Shown here: positions 1-7,893 of the stretch, piece by piece
Numbering within the stretch: the first letter of the stretch is position 1
Layout of the letters: every line of letters begins with the position of its first letter
Origin: a virus
DNA: 35,907 bases
IMG/VR virus record: IMGVR_UViG_3300024520_000253
Coordinates: 1-35,907 of that record
Reading direction: 5' to 3' (one strand)
Position numbers and translations under genes: made by a program
The notes under the pieces: generated by a model
What the model was told of the DNA's origin: nothing
What the model saw: the letters and a program-made list of their open reading frames with translations, nothing else
Database searches by the model: none

Positions 1-383
1 CCCCAGCCGATAGTGCCTTTAGCCTCGGTGAATCCCGCAACTGCATTTTCAGCATAGCGCGGATCAACCCCTGCCGGAAGCATGGTAGCAGTTGGCCAGT
101 GATTCATGAGCAAGATGCCGGGTGGCGCTGTGATGAGTTGTCCATCTAAGTTGCGGACCTGGGGCTGTAAAACTGCGGGGCCAGGTTTTACCTCTATCGT
201 ATCAATGCCCCACCATAATTGCCCTTCTGCAGCCCGATCATAGCCATACTCGAAGCGCATCCGGAATTTCCAATGAGTTTGTAGCCGATCATAATCGCCA
301 GGCATAAATCGCGGAATCGCAGATAATGACTGATGGCCCTCTGGCCTGGCGTCAAAGATTTTAGTCGGATATGGGTTTTGCAT
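1..383 (-). CDS. Partial phage protein, probably tail-associated (3' end outside window)
   Basis: This minus-strand reading frame starts at the ATG at 383-381 and stays open to the window edge (127 codons visible), so its C-terminus is missing. A GGTGAA stretch just before the ATG is a plausible ribosome site. The product is soluble and rich in Pro, Trp and aromatic residues, with a segment LLMNHWPTATMLPAGVDP. No signal peptide or membrane segment is visible. It is the most downstream gene of the tail run here, following two paralogous tail genes and the tape-measure gene, so a distal tail, baseplate or host-contact role is inferred from position. I do not recognise the family. Confidence 0.6.
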   Translation of the reverse strand, partial: MQNPYPTKIFDARPEGHQSLSAIPRFMPGDYDRLQTHWKFRMRFEYGYDRAAEGQLWWGIDTIEVKPGPAVLQPQVRNLDGQLITAPPGILLMNHWPTATMLPAGVDPRYAENAVAGFTEAKGTIGW

Positions 384-426
384 AGTTTCACCATTAATAA
401 TATTTGATATTTACATTATCGGGTTC

Positions 427-786
427 TTACACCCTCGCCACCGGAATAGCTGCCAAAATCAATGTCGGATTAACGGCCCATGCATCTCGATCTACATCAT
501 TGAACGAAAACCCGTAATTGGCAATAGCGACTCCGGTGAACGTTTGTAAGGACCCATCTTCAGGATGGGGGAGGACCGCTGTGTGTAGCCCCGTCTCAAG
601 GAATTTTCTCATAAAAAAGTCACTTTCGCCTATTGTGGCCAATGTACCGAACCGCATTTCGAATCGCCACAAATCAACAAAAACGCCCTCTCCTGGGCCA
701 CCTGTCGCGGCGCGTTCCCGTACCCATCGTTTGGTCAGCGGGTCCCTGGGGAAGAGTTCATTGTCTAGGCGAAACGTACCGCTCAT
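427..786 (-). CDS. Tail-associated protein, paralogue of the preceding gene
   Basis: The 119-aa product begins MSGTFRLDNELFPRDPLTKRW and closely parallels the 122-aa product of the adjacent upstream gene (MSGTYKLDGALFSRNPLTKPW). Both share the order MSGT-x-LD, PLTK-x-W, a middle FW or LW aromatic patch, HTA-x-LPHP, FTGV and a late F-N-D segment. The two genes abut: the upstream gene's stop ends one base before this start. Tandem paralogues directly after the tape-measure gene suggest a distal-tail or baseplate component, but no family is recognised. The compact size and lack of membrane segments fit a virion subunit. Confidence 0.7.
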   Translation of the reverse strand: MSGTFRLDNELFPRDPLTKRWVRERAATGGPGEGVFVDLWRFEMRFGTLATIGESDFFMRKFLETGLHTAVLPHPEDGSLQTFTGVAIANYGFSFNDVDRDAWAVNPTLILAAIPVARV

Positions 787-1155
787 CTAAACTGTCCCCG
801 TGGCCGACAGGCTGATATGCTCCAGCACCAATCTCGCCCCAACTGCGTATTTATTGCGCTCGTAGTCATTAAAATCATAGCTAAATTCTGAGATATAGAC
901 CCCGGTAAAGCCGGTTAGTTGACCTGTTTGGGGATGGGGTAGCTGTGCTGTGTGTTCGCCTCCATCCAAAAAAGCGTTCTCAAAAAAGTTCATTTCGCTG
1001 GCTGATGTTAACCAGCCAAAGGACATCTCCAGTTGCCAAAAGTCAGAAAATATCGGTTCATTGGTGCCATGAACACTTATTTGCTGTCTTTGCCACGGTT
1101 TGGTGAGCGGGTTTCGAGAGAATAACGCCCCGTCCAGTTTATACGTGCCGCTCAT
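787..1155 (-). CDS. Tail-associated protein, first of a tandem paralogous pair
   Basis: This 122-aa protein starts one base inside the tape-measure stop region, so it is translationally coupled to that gene. It shares its whole layout with the next 119-aa gene: the N-terminal MSGT-x-x-LD, PLTK-x-W, an aromatic centre, HTAQLPHP and FTGV. The resemblance over full length shows a gene duplication. By position, right after the tape-measure gene, it is inferred to be a distal tail or baseplate subunit. No catalytic motif, signal peptide or transmembrane helix is visible. Confidence 0.7.
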   Translation of the reverse strand: MSGTYKLDGALFSRNPLTKPWQRQQISVHGTNEPIFSDFWQLEMSFGWLTSASEMNFFENAFLDGGEHTAQLPHPQTGQLTGFTGVYISEFSYDFNDYERNKYAVGARLVLEHISLSATGTV

Positions 1156-3995
1156 TAGCTCAAAGCCCCTGTTTCCTGCAGGGCAGATAACAGCACTGCC
1201 GCAATTGCGTCTCGTTCTGATGTCCCAATTCCAGGAGGTGCGCTCCCCGTCAACTCGACTATCATTCGTTGCGGGTCAACTCCGCCCGGATTGCTCAGTT
1301 GGCTCATGGGAGTAAATTGAACGACTTCTGGCCCAGATTCCCCAAATAGGGCCAGGGTAGGTTTCTCCGCAACAAGCGTCCCCCCCTCGGCAAATTCTTG
1401 CACACCTCCCAGCCGTTTCCTTCCTCCAAACGCCCCCCCTGATGACGTGTCACTTGATAATGTCGGAAGCTCCTCTTTCTTGAAAGAGACCGAGATCTCA
1501 GCCCGGACTTTGCGCCTGCGGGCAAACCCCTCCATAATTTGATCAATATTCCCCCCGATACCAAAATACTCATTGAATGTTTCCAGTATCTCCCTGGCCC
1601 CCTCTTCAGTCACATCCTTTTCATCCGCCATACTTTTGGCTATGGCCTCTAGCTGTTTTTGCAGGGCTTCATCAAGGGCCGCTTGCCGATTCATGTAATT
1701 TTCGTCTTCTCGCTCCAACTTTTGGGCCAAATTCTCATTCAGCTTCTCGATTTCTTCTTGCCGTCGAATCTCGAGCTCGATTCGCTTTTCTTGCTCATGG
1801 AGTTTGATATCTTCCAGCGCCCGAGATTGCCCCTCAAGCAACTCGCGCCGTTTTCGGGACTCGTTCTCTTTTACCTTGTCCAGGCTACTATCAAAATCTT
1901 TTCCTTCCCGACCCTGCTTAACTTGGAAGTCTTCTTCCCTCTCCTTACTTTGGACCTGAAACTTGCGCTGAAGATCAACAATTGCCCCAGCGTCACGGGC
2001 TCTCACCGCGTCAGCCAGGTTAAGCAGGAATCCCTCCTCCAAGCGCCTCATCTCGCGCAGGTGATCCTCAGTCTCACGCAGCTCATCCCGATCAAATTCG
2101 CTCCGCCGTTGAGCTAATTCTCGGTCTGTGTTTTTAGCTAATTCCGCCAATTTTTGACGGGTATCTTCGATGACCTTGAGCCGCTTCTTTTCTCCATCTC
2201 CAGCCAATTTCGCTATAGACTTATTGAATTTATCCTCTATATCAAGTCGTTTCTCGTTCCCATCGGCTAAAATATCAGCTAATTTCTCGGCATGATTTTG
2301 TTCTAATTGCTCCAATCTTTCGTTTCTGCCTTCAGTAGCGTCTATAAGCTGATTGGTATATTTATCTGCTATTTCGGCGATTACATCAGAAGACGGCAGT
2401 TCCGGTTCTGGTATTTCAGCGGGAGGCGTGCCCTCTATTTCCTCTTTCATTTGTTCGGCCGGATTGGTCCATTTATCTATAGCAACAGCACTCTCGACCA
2501 AACTCTCTTCCATAGCTTTTATGCCGGCGTCAACGTCAAACAATCCCTCTTTTATCTGGTCCAGGGCCTCCCCTGCCAACTTCCCTGCTCTGGCAAAATC
2601 TCCTTTGGCCAGAGCCAAAATGGCTTGCCCTATTTTGGAGATAACAACACCAATGGGGGCCAGGGTTGCGAATAATCCCTTCCAGCCTGCGGCGCTTAAC
2701 GCTAAAACTTTAGCCCCAGTGACCAAAGCCTCATCAACTCGTTTTAATCCATCCCACAAAAACTTTAGCGTTTTTATAAGAGGATCAAAGGCTGCCCCTA
2801 AAATCCATTTTATAAGATTGCCAATAGGAGCAAGAGATTTGGTGAATTGACCCCCAACCGAAATCAGGGCTTGAAACCCCCGACTGATTCGCCCTAGCCA
2901 ATCAACGAATTTTTGAATCTGTTCCAGAATCGGCCGGACATTAAACCTGCCCAACCCCTCCCGGACAAAACGAATCACCCCGGCCGCAAGTTCTCCCACA
3001 CCTTTGGCTATATTGGTGATTACGTCTTCATTCTCATTTAGCATGTCCAAAAATGCTATCGCCGAGTCGCGAACCTCGTCAAAAAACGGTTCGCCACCAA
3101 CTCGAAGCAGGTTCCCTCGAAAATCCTCAAGGTTGGACATAACCCCTTGGAAGGTGGCCGACAGGCGCTCCATGTTTCCCGCGAATCGGCCACCCACACT
3201 CTCAGAGAATGCCTCAAAAATCGCCGCCCCATCTTCACCTGCTTTTTGCATCCGCTCCATTTGGCGGCGCGTGTCTCCAGTCAATGCACCCATCTCTTGA
3301 AGCCGGGCAGATGCCTCTCCAAAAGGTTGTCCGTTTTGCAAGGCATCAAACATCCTGCCGATCCAAAATGCCACGCTTTGGAATGGCTGATTGACCCCCG
3401 CAGCGATATCCCCAATCATCCTCAGATTATCACCCGTCGCCAGAACGGTGCCACCAAAGGTCTGGAGCGTCCTTGACGCCTCAACGATCTCTGGCAATTC
3501 AAAAGGTGTTTCTACCCCAAATTGCGCCAACTCTTCAAGTCGTTGTTGAGCTGCACTCCCTGAACCCAAAAGTGTCTCGAACTGAGTGGCAAACGTCTCG
3601 AATTGCGCATTCGCCCCCACCGCCTCTTTCCCTAAATTAGCAAAGAATTGCGGGATAGCAATCGCCAAACTCAGAACAATATCGAGCAATTTCCCGGCAG
3701 CACCTGCCGCCAGGCCAAACGCGACCCCAGCTATCCCCGCAGAGCCTTTTAGCCCTTGCCCGGCCTTTTTCCCAGAATCGTCTAAGTCTTCGAGCTTATC
3801 TTTTGTTTTATCGACTCCTTCGTCAGCAGCATCCAAGAGATTGCTAAAATCGCCCTCAATAGAGACATAGAGCGTTTCGATTGGATCTTGTGATGCATAA
3901 AAGAGTATTCGTGATAGCCAACGGAGGATGATAAAATAGAAGATAAATCTCATAAAAAAAGACCACAGATTGAATTTCCGCAGCCTTTCACTCAT
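1155..3995 (-). CDS. Tail tape-measure protein
   Basis: The 946-aa protein sets tail length and is ejected with DNA in siphoviruses. A typical tape-measure N-terminal region lies at about residues 120-260, including GVETPFELPEIVEASR. Hydrophobic stretches follow at about 330-480, then a long charged coiled coil at about 545-790 rich in Glu, Lys and Arg heptads. The C-terminus has the usual LFGESGPEVVQF signature. The first 40 residues are unusually hydrophobic (FFMRFIFYFIILRW), and family members often start near the later YVSIEGDF. The real start could therefore be the second ATG at 3953 or further in. No clear Shine-Dalgarno favours 3995, which sits only about 9 nt after the predicted start point of the extended -10 promoter. 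Confidence 0.9.
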   Translation of the reverse strand: MSERLRKFNLWSFFMRFIFYFIILRWLSRILFYASQDPIETLYVSIEGDFSNLLDAADEGVDKTKDKLEDLDDSGKKAGQGLKGSAGIAGVAFGLAAGAAGKLLDIVLSLAIAIPQFFANLGKEAVGANAQFETFATQFETLLGSGSAAQQRLEELAQFGVETPFELPEIVEASRTLQTFGGTVLATGDNLRMIGDIAAGVNQPFQSVAFWIGRMFDALQNGQPFGEASARLQEMGALTGDTRRQMERMQKAGEDGAAIFEAFSESVGGRFAGNMERLSATFQGVMSNLEDFRGNLLRVGGEPFFDEVRDSAIAFLDMLNENEDVITNIAKGVGELAAGVIRFVREGLGRFNVRPILEQIQKFVDWLGRISRGFQALISVGGQFTKSLAPIGNLIKWILGAAFDPLIKTLKFLWDGLKRVDEALVTGAKVLALSAAGWKGLFATLAPIGVVISKIGQAILALAKGDFARAGKLAGEALDQIKEGLFDVDAGIKAMEESLVESAVAIDKWTNPAEQMKEEIEGTPPAEIPEPELPSSDVIAEIADKYTNQLIDATEGRNERLEQLEQNHAEKLADILADGNEKRLDIEDKFNKSIAKLAGDGEKKRLKVIEDTRQKLAELAKNTDRELAQRRSEFDRDELRETEDHLREMRRLEEGFLLNLADAVRARDAGAIVDLQRKFQVQSKEREEDFQVKQGREGKDFDSSLDKVKENESRKRRELLEGQSRALEDIKLHEQEKRIELEIRRQEEIEKLNENLAQKLEREDENYMNRQAALDEALQKQLEAIAKSMADEKDVTEEGAREILETFNEYFGIGGNIDQIMEGFARRRKVRAEISVSFKKEELPTLSSDTSSGGAFGGRKRLGGVQEFAEGGTLVAEKPTLALFGESGPEVVQFTPMSQLSNPGGVDPQRMIVELTGSAPPGIGTSERDAIAAVLLSALQETGALS

Positions 3996-4010
3996 CAGTT
4001 TGTTGGTTAG

Positions 4011-4040
4011 ATTATATCATAATAAGCCAAGATTAGTTAA
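4011..4040 (-). promoter_or_regulatory. Promoter for the tape-measure gene (extended -10)
   Basis: On the minus strand TATAAT lies at 4016-4011, preceded by TG one base upstream (an extended -10). TTAACT at 4040-4035 is a 4/6 match to the -35, 18 bp away. Transcription would start near 4004, just before the tape-measure start. This lets the tape-measure run be expressed despite the opposite-strand cassette separating it from the other tail genes. It is a sequence match only. Confidence 0.5.
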
Positions 4041-4134
4041 TTATCAAAAGGTAGCTTTAACTGTATACCAAAACTTTGCTTTTGTTTGTCGCTCGATATA
4101 GGGCAAAAATAAAATTATTGGCCGATTTAGAAAG

Positions 4135-4190
4135 GGGAGCCTGTTCTCGCCATATTAGGGGTTGACATCAAGTGAGATGCGTGGTAACAT
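4135..4190 (+). promoter_or_regulatory. Element A promoter with operator-like site
   Basis: TTGACA (4162-4167) and TAACAT (4185-4190) are separated by exactly 17 bp, a strong sigma-70-type promoter. Upstream at 4135-4148 is a degenerate copy of the palindrome that is perfect in element B (GAGAACCTGTTCTC). The homology with element B begins at about 4104. The promoter faces the structured leader, the mini-CRISPR array and then the DUF5131 gene. Confidence 0.7.
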
Positions 4191-4204
4191 GCAAGGTGCC
4201 AAAA

Positions 4205-4295
4205 CGGGGCGGTAGGACTCGCGTCGTCTCGATATTAATGCCTGTGGAGGGCGACTCGCTAGAGGCCCTGCGAAACAGGAATCGCCGCTCTGTGG
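4205..4295 (+). ncRNA. Conserved structured leader RNA, copy A
   Basis: This 91-nt block is nearly identical in four places in the window. GGCGGT (4208-4213) can close with ATCGCC (4281-4286). Inside, CCTGT (4241-4245) pairs with ACAGG (4275-4279), and a hairpin GGGC-GA-CTC-GCTA-GAG-GCCC spans 4249-4268. The CTC/GAG stem is replaced by TGC/GCA in copy D, a compensatory change. The block ends about 25 nt before the first CRISPR-like repeat. No known RNA family is recognised. It may act as a CRISPR leader (DNA cruciform) or as a transcribed RNA domain. Confidence 0.75.
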
Positions 4296-4320
4296 AAGAC
4301 GGATAATTACAGAAGTCTGT

Positions 4321-4392
4321 GCCGACCCCATAGACGCGGAGAGCGAGGGCACGCCTATGCTTTGCCTCCCCCACAGATGTGGAGAGCGAGGG
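4321..4392 (+). CRISPR. Mini-CRISPR array A: two degenerate repeats, one 14-nt spacer
   Basis: Two 29-nt repeats lie at 4321-4349 and 4364-4392. They match the window consensus (starting GTCTACCCCACAGG and ending GAGCGAGGG in leader-to-array direction) with about six changes in the first. The spacer at 4350-4363 is only 14 nt, against 32-33 in array D. The array is leader-proximal and sits in the same order as in B, C and D. The short spacer and the lost GGGG half of the stem suggest a decayed or specially trimmed unit. Confidence 0.65.
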
Positions 4393-4460
4393 GCCGACGG
4401 GAGTTTGTATACTTGCGAGTGACTAATTGGAGATATTATCGAATGGGAGGGGAGAAACAC

Positions 4461-5276
4461 ATGCCTATAAAAAATAGCAAAATCCAATGGACCGGACCCA
4501 CCTTCAACCCATGGCAGGGTTGCGTTAAAAAGACCATCAGAATCGCCAGCCAAACTGTCCTCCGCGAGGAGTGCCGCAACTGCTACATGTATCGCGACAA
4601 AAAGCGATATGGTCAGAAGCCGCAAATTGTCGTCCGCTCCAAACCGCCAACCTTCAATAAGCCGCTCAAATGGCAGAAGGAAGCCGAATTGGGACTCCGG
4701 AGCGGAACAGACCGGTTGGTGTTCACCTGCTCCTGGTCAGACTTTTTCAACCCAGAAGCAGATGGCTGGAGAGACGAAGCCTGGGAGATCATCAGGCAGT
4801 GCCCTGATTTAATCTTCCAAATTCTCACAAAATTACCTGAACGGATAGGTGACCATCTGCCTGTCTTTTGGGACGAGATTAAAAGCCATATCTGGCTCGG
4901 CTATTCTTGTGGGATGCCTGGGACAGAGGGGGGAATCGAACACTTGATAAAGCACGATAGTGCTATCCGGTTCCTGTCCTGCGAGCCACTACTGGGTCGG
5001 ATTGATGTTGAGCGCTTTTTGTATCGACATCAATCCGCTCATCGTGTTGATTGGGTAATTGTTGGGGGCGAGAGTGGCCCAGAAGCCCGGTCCATGAACA
5101 TAGTCTGGCTGGACCTACTCATGAGGCAATGCCGAATGGCAAAGGTTCCGTTTTTCGTCAAGCAGATGGGGTCTGCTCAGGCCAAAGCGAACGGAGCGAG
5201 GGATACACATGGGGGGAATATGGATGACTGGTCAGAGGAATATAAAATCCGAGAATTCCCAAAGGAGAGGGTGTAA
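4461..5276 (+). CDS. DUF5131 / phage Gp37-Gp68 family protein (three-Cys motif)
   Basis: The start at 4461 is chosen because GGGAGGGGAG sits at ideal distance before it; an upstream in-frame ATG (4443) lies inside that site. The 271-aa product begins MPIKNSKIQWTGPTFNPWQG, the hallmark of the phage Gp37/Gp68 (DUF5131) family. An early Cys cluster (GC at about 22, then ECRNCY) is followed by conserved blocks SWSDFF, LTKLPERI, LSCEPLLG and VGGESGPEAR. The family is widespread in phages and mobile elements and is often paired with a TcmP partner, not visible here. The biochemical role is unsettled; the Cys residues suggest metal or Fe-S binding. It is the first gene after array A in a plus cassette. 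Confidence 0.88.
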   Translation: MPIKNSKIQWTGPTFNPWQGCVKKTIRIASQTVLREECRNCYMYRDKKRYGQKPQIVVRSKPPTFNKPLKWQKEAELGLRSGTDRLVFTCSWSDFFNPEADGWRDEAWEIIRQCPDLIFQILTKLPERIGDHLPVFWDEIKSHIWLGYSCGMPGTEGGIEHLIKHDSAIRFLSCEPLLGRIDVERFLYRHQSAHRVDWVIVGGESGPEARSMNIVWLDLLMRQCRMAKVPFFVKQMGSAQAKANGARDTHGGNMDDWSEEYKIREFPKERV

Positions 5277-5278
5277 AA

Positions 5279-5455
5279 ATGAAAAGTTATGTAGTGTGGA
5301 GTTTAGGGGTATTTATCATCACGGCGAATGTAGTCGCCGCGATTCTTGGCGGCCAATTTTGGGAGTTGGCGCTAATCGGGACTTCGGTTGGGATGGTCGG
5401 CCTTTTGTTTTTTGGGCTTGGCGTTTGGGTGGCTAATTCAGGGAGTAAAAAATGA
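5279..5455 (+). CDS. Small two-helix membrane protein (58 aa)
   Basis: A 58-codon gene with an excellent AAGGAGAGG site upstream starts 2 nt after the DUF5131 stop codon. Its stop overlaps the next start (ATGA at 5452-5455), so the three plus-strand genes form a coupled operon. The product has two hydrophobic helices, about residues 5-25 and 31-52, with a short loop and a basic C-terminal tail (SGSKK). That is the shape of small phage membrane proteins such as holins or superinfection-exclusion factors, but no family is recognised. A holin role is only a possibility, since no endolysin is adjacent. Confidence 0.75.
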   Translation: MKSYVVWSLGVFIITANVVAAILGGQFWELALIGTSVGMVGLLFFGLGVWVANSGSKK

Positions 5456-5874
5456 CCCGAAATCAAAAAACGATATTATTCATACTGGGAGTAATCGCGC
5501 TTGGCATGTGCGTCTTCCCGTTCCTCATCATCCCGACTATTGACTTCTCAGCCCTCCCCACATCAGTCCCGACAGTTCCCCCGTCGCCAACGATTCCTTC
5601 GCCTCCAACCCCGCTAAAATTCGAGTCTGTAATGGCTCAGATAAAATGTGAGCGGTTCATCAAAGCTACTCTAAGAGCTCCCTCAACCGCCAAATTCTCG
5701 GGGGCCAAAACCTACAGCGTAGATGGAGAACCGCTAAACTATCACGCCGTCACCGGCTATGTAGAGGCTCAAAATGCTTTTGGCGTGCCGCTCCGGTCTT
5801 GGTATCGGTGCTATGTTCATTATATTCCCGCTCGGTCGCACGAATGGGTTTTGGATAATTTGGAGATTGATTGA
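5452..5874 (+). CDS. Membrane-anchored protein with Pro-rich linker and exported domain
   Basis: The 140-aa product has an N-terminal transmembrane helix or signal anchor at about residues 8-28. A Pro/Ser/Thr linker follows at about 35-55 (PPSPTIPSPPTP), then a compact C-terminal domain with CERFIKATLRAPSTAKF and VTGYVEAQNAFG. This type of domain occurs in many small exported bacterial and phage proteins. Two Cys residues, in KCERF and RCYVH, could form a disulphide outside the cell. It overlaps the 58-aa membrane gene by 4 nt and ends 2 nt before a convergent minus-strand gene. A cell-envelope role such as surface modification or exclusion is inferred. Confidence 0.75.
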   Translation: MTRNQKTILFILGVIALGMCVFPFLIIPTIDFSALPTSVPTVPPSPTIPSPPTPLKFESVMAQIKCERFIKATLRAPSTAKFSGAKTYSVDGEPLNYHAVTGYVEAQNAFGVPLRSWYRCYVHYIPARSHEWVLDNLEID

Positions 5875-5876
5875 TT

Positions 5877-6281
5877 TTACTTAGCTACATCAAGGTAAAC
5901 GCGCCCCTCCTGTACGACCCGCCACAATCTCCTCAGATCATGCACCTTGTCCAGCACCGGCAAAGCCTCCACTATTTCCTGAGCCGTTGCTTTTTGGGCC
6001 ACCCAAATTGGATCAACGCCAGCCAACAACGATACTGCTTTTATAATGTCTCCAGGGGCCTTGCTCATCTTTTCCCGTAAAACAAAGAAGACTTCGGATA
6101 AAAGTGACCGATCTTTAGCTATCAGGGCCCGGTCAAGTCGAGGTAAATGCTCTTCGAGGATGGGCCAATAGGGGCTCATCAATAAAACGAGCTCCACCAC
6201 ATCAGATAGAGATAGCGGGCTCACCTCTATTCGCTCCCCCCCGATTCTGATATATAATTTTCGCTTTTTGAATGGCCACAT
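5877..6281 (-). CDS. Probable tail assembly protein (chaperone-like position)
   Basis: A 134-aa, mostly helical, charged protein begins MWPFKKRKLYIRIGG and has many Leu/Val/Glu helices with no membrane segment. It lies between the tail-tube gene and the tape-measure gene, the slot normally held by tail assembly chaperones. In standard siphovirus order the next gene would be the tape measure, but a plus-strand cassette (4104-5874) intervenes. I see no clear slippery site linking it to the upstream genes, so the classical programmed frameshift is not supported. The assignment rests mainly on position and helical character. Confidence 0.6.
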   Translation of the reverse strand: MWPFKKRKLYIRIGGERIEVSPLSLSDVVELVLLMSPYWPILEEHLPRLDRALIAKDRSLLSEVFFVLREKMSKAPGDIIKAVSLLAGVDPIWVAQKATAQEIVEALPVLDKVHDLRRLWRVVQEGRVYLDVAK

Positions 6282-6283
6282 AT

Positions 6284-6598
6284 CTATAATTTCATCTGGT
6301 TTATGGATATTATTTTGATAATCTCAAACGAATAGCAGTTTATTTCATCCAATATTCGCTTAATGGTCCGCCACCGCTTGTCATCGCGGATAAGTTCTAA
6401 TAATTCGCATCCTTCCCAGGTCAGACCACCGATGTACCAATGTGGTTCGTGGACCTTAAAAGCATCAATTAATTTGCAATCGGCCAGCAATTTTAAATGA
6501 TAATTGATCTCGGATTCCGTAAAATCCAAATTCGTCGGGTCAACCTCAGTGACGATTGCCACCAGAATAAACCGAATCAGATCAATATTACGTCTCAT
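6284..6598 (-). CDS. DUF2513-like winged-helix protein
   Basis: The 104-aa product has the layout of DUF2513 proteins: an N-terminal MRRNIDLIRFILVAI, a central EINYHLKLLADCKLI helix-turn-helix-like segment, and the diagnostic LTWEGCELLELIRDDKRW near residue 75. The family is common in phages and mobile elements and is predicted to bind DNA or act as a small regulator. The start overlaps the stop of the upstream 216-aa gene (TAATG), so the two are coupled. A regulator-like gene inside the tail assembly cluster is unusual and may be an accessory insertion. Confidence 0.75.
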   Translation of the reverse strand: MRRNIDLIRFILVAIVTEVDPTNLDFTESEINYHLKLLADCKLIDAFKVHEPHWYIGGLTWEGCELLELIRDDKRWRTIKRILDEINCYSFEIIKIISINQMKL

Positions 6599-7248
6599 TA
6601 ATTCTCCAGTTTAATCACATTCCCCACTGGGAGGGTCCTAATCAGGACCCTGATCGGCTCTGGGGGAGATTCATCGATCATCCAACTAAACATTGGCGCA
6701 GGAACAAAACGGCTTGATCTTGTGCTATTATCATATTTGTAAGATAGCTCAGAGAGAGCGCGTTGGTCTTCTCGCTCATAGTATTCAGATACCATAATTT
6801 CCTGAATATAAGCTGCTGCCTCCTCTGGATAGAGGCCCCAGATTGTTTCCAGCCCCCAACCGTAGCGCGAGGCGAGGCGATGAACCCAAACAGCCCACCG
6901 CCTGCCCTCATATTCGTAAACTTCAGGATCGGAAGGGGTGGTATTGGGTTTTGATAGCCAGGGCAATAACCACTGCCATGCATTCAATCTGCGCAAAGCA
7001 AAAAAAGCCTCAAGTAATTCATAGGCTGAGGCTTCTTTTAGTTGCTCATTCGTAATACCTCCCAAAGAGAGATATTTTATAATTTGGCCTGAGATTTCTA
7101 CAGGATGCCGATTCTCGCCAATTTTGACTTCGATCTGGCTTAGTTGCAAGTGACGCAATAACCGACAGCGAGGGACAAATACTGCTTGTCCCCCAATGAT
7201 AATATTGATTCCCTGCCGAGAATCAACCGCAGCCAAAAAGTCATCCAT
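6598..7248 (-). CDS. Phage protein downstream of tail tube (putative tail assembly chaperone)
   Basis: The 216-aa soluble protein starts one base after the tail-tube gene's stop. The first half is helical (LSQIEVKIGE, ITNEQLKEASAYELLEAFFALRRL). The middle is Trp-rich (NAWQWLLPWL, RRWAVWVHRLASRYGWGLETIWGLYPEEAAAYIQE), a pattern seen in gpG/gpT-like chaperones that link substrate tail proteins to the tape measure. The C-terminal 60 residues look less ordered. The location fits a tail assembly chaperone, but no frameshift signal is evident at its end, where a DUF2513 gene follows. Function is by position. Confidence 0.6.
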   Translation of the reverse strand: MDDFLAAVDSRQGINIIIGGQAVFVPRCRLLRHLQLSQIEVKIGENRHPVEISGQIIKYLSLGGITNEQLKEASAYELLEAFFALRRLNAWQWLLPWLSKPNTTPSDPEVYEYEGRRWAVWVHRLASRYGWGLETIWGLYPEEAAAYIQEIMVSEYYEREDQRALSELSYKYDNSTRSSRFVPAPMFSWMIDESPPEPIRVLIRTLPVGNVIKLEN

Positions 7249-7893
7249 TTATGTGGCGCTCGGGTCGGCTCTCAGAATAGAACCAAATGACTGTGCTGTG
7301 GGTTTGACTCCATCTGCAAACGCTGTCGCCTGAATCGAGACGGTTGCTGGTTGGCCATACGTAAACGACATCGCCCAGGCACTTGTAAATTGAGCATTGA
7401 ATAAAGTGACCGCCAAATAATCGCCGGTATTCGGGTCGTAGATGGATGGAAAGTAGATGTAATAGTATTTGGTGTTGTCAATTTGTCCGATGCCCGTTTT
7501 CTCATAAGCGCCGGCACTAGTTGTAACCGCCCCCAAATTCAACATGTGTCGGAGTTTGGTCAGCTTGAAGAATTCCTTCAATGAGAAGGTAACGGTCAGC
7601 TGGTTCCTTCGTTGGATGGCCCCTTTGTCCCCATCTGTGTCACAGCGAATCATGTTGATGTCGCGAACATCAGTAAAGACAAATGCTTCGTAACAACCCC
7701 CTTCGTAAACGGGATTCCCTGTTGTTCCAGATAGCCCCCAGTAGAATCCATCTCCATCTGGGTCATTTAGAAGCCCGACTGCAGCCCCTGCCCCGGTCTT
7801 GTTCTCCTGAAAATAGAACGTTGGCGGCACGTCAACATAAAGTGCTTGTGTGGCAATCAAATTGCCTTCAGGTGTACCTGTAAGTAATGCCAT
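7249..7893 (-). CDS. Major tail tube protein (putative)
   Basis: The 214-aa protein is beta-strand rich with few charged helices. Segments such as TDVRDINMIRCDTDGDKG and a C-terminal TYGQPATVSIQATAFADG fit tail-tube proteins. It follows the gp10, tail-terminator and small-protein genes and precedes the chaperone-like genes and, further on, the tape measure, matching the siphovirus order. No signal peptide or membrane segment is present. Upstream the 92-aa gene stops immediately before it. An alternative would be another abundant beta-sandwich virion protein. Confidence 0.7.
   Translation of the reverse strand: MALLTGTPEGNLIATQALYVDVPPTFYFQENKTGAGAAVGLLNDPDGDGFYWGLSGTTGNPVYEGGCYEAFVFTDVRDINMIRCDTDGDKGAIQRRNQLTVTFSLKEFFKLTKLRHMLNLGAVTTSAGAYEKTGIGQIDNTKYYYIYFPSIYDPNTGDYLAVTLFNAQFTSAWAMSFTYGQPATVSIQATAFADGVKPTAQSFGSILRADPSAT

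Noticed and set aside
4205-4306. A 35-40-codon reading frame through the leader block in all four copies (RGGRTRVV...)
   Set aside because: Changes between copies alter amino acids (E/K, D/Y, S/A, E/A), the B copy lacks the stop, and stem pairs covary. This fits RNA structure better than a conserved peptide.
4362-5276. Longer start for the DUF5131 protein
   Set aside because: The upstream extension lies inside repeat 2 of array A and lacks the family's N-terminus; the start at 4461 has the ribosome site.
6284-7248. Programmed frameshift in the tail chaperone genes
   Set aside because: No slippery heptamer with a downstream structure was found; genes are separated by an ordinary TAATG overlap.
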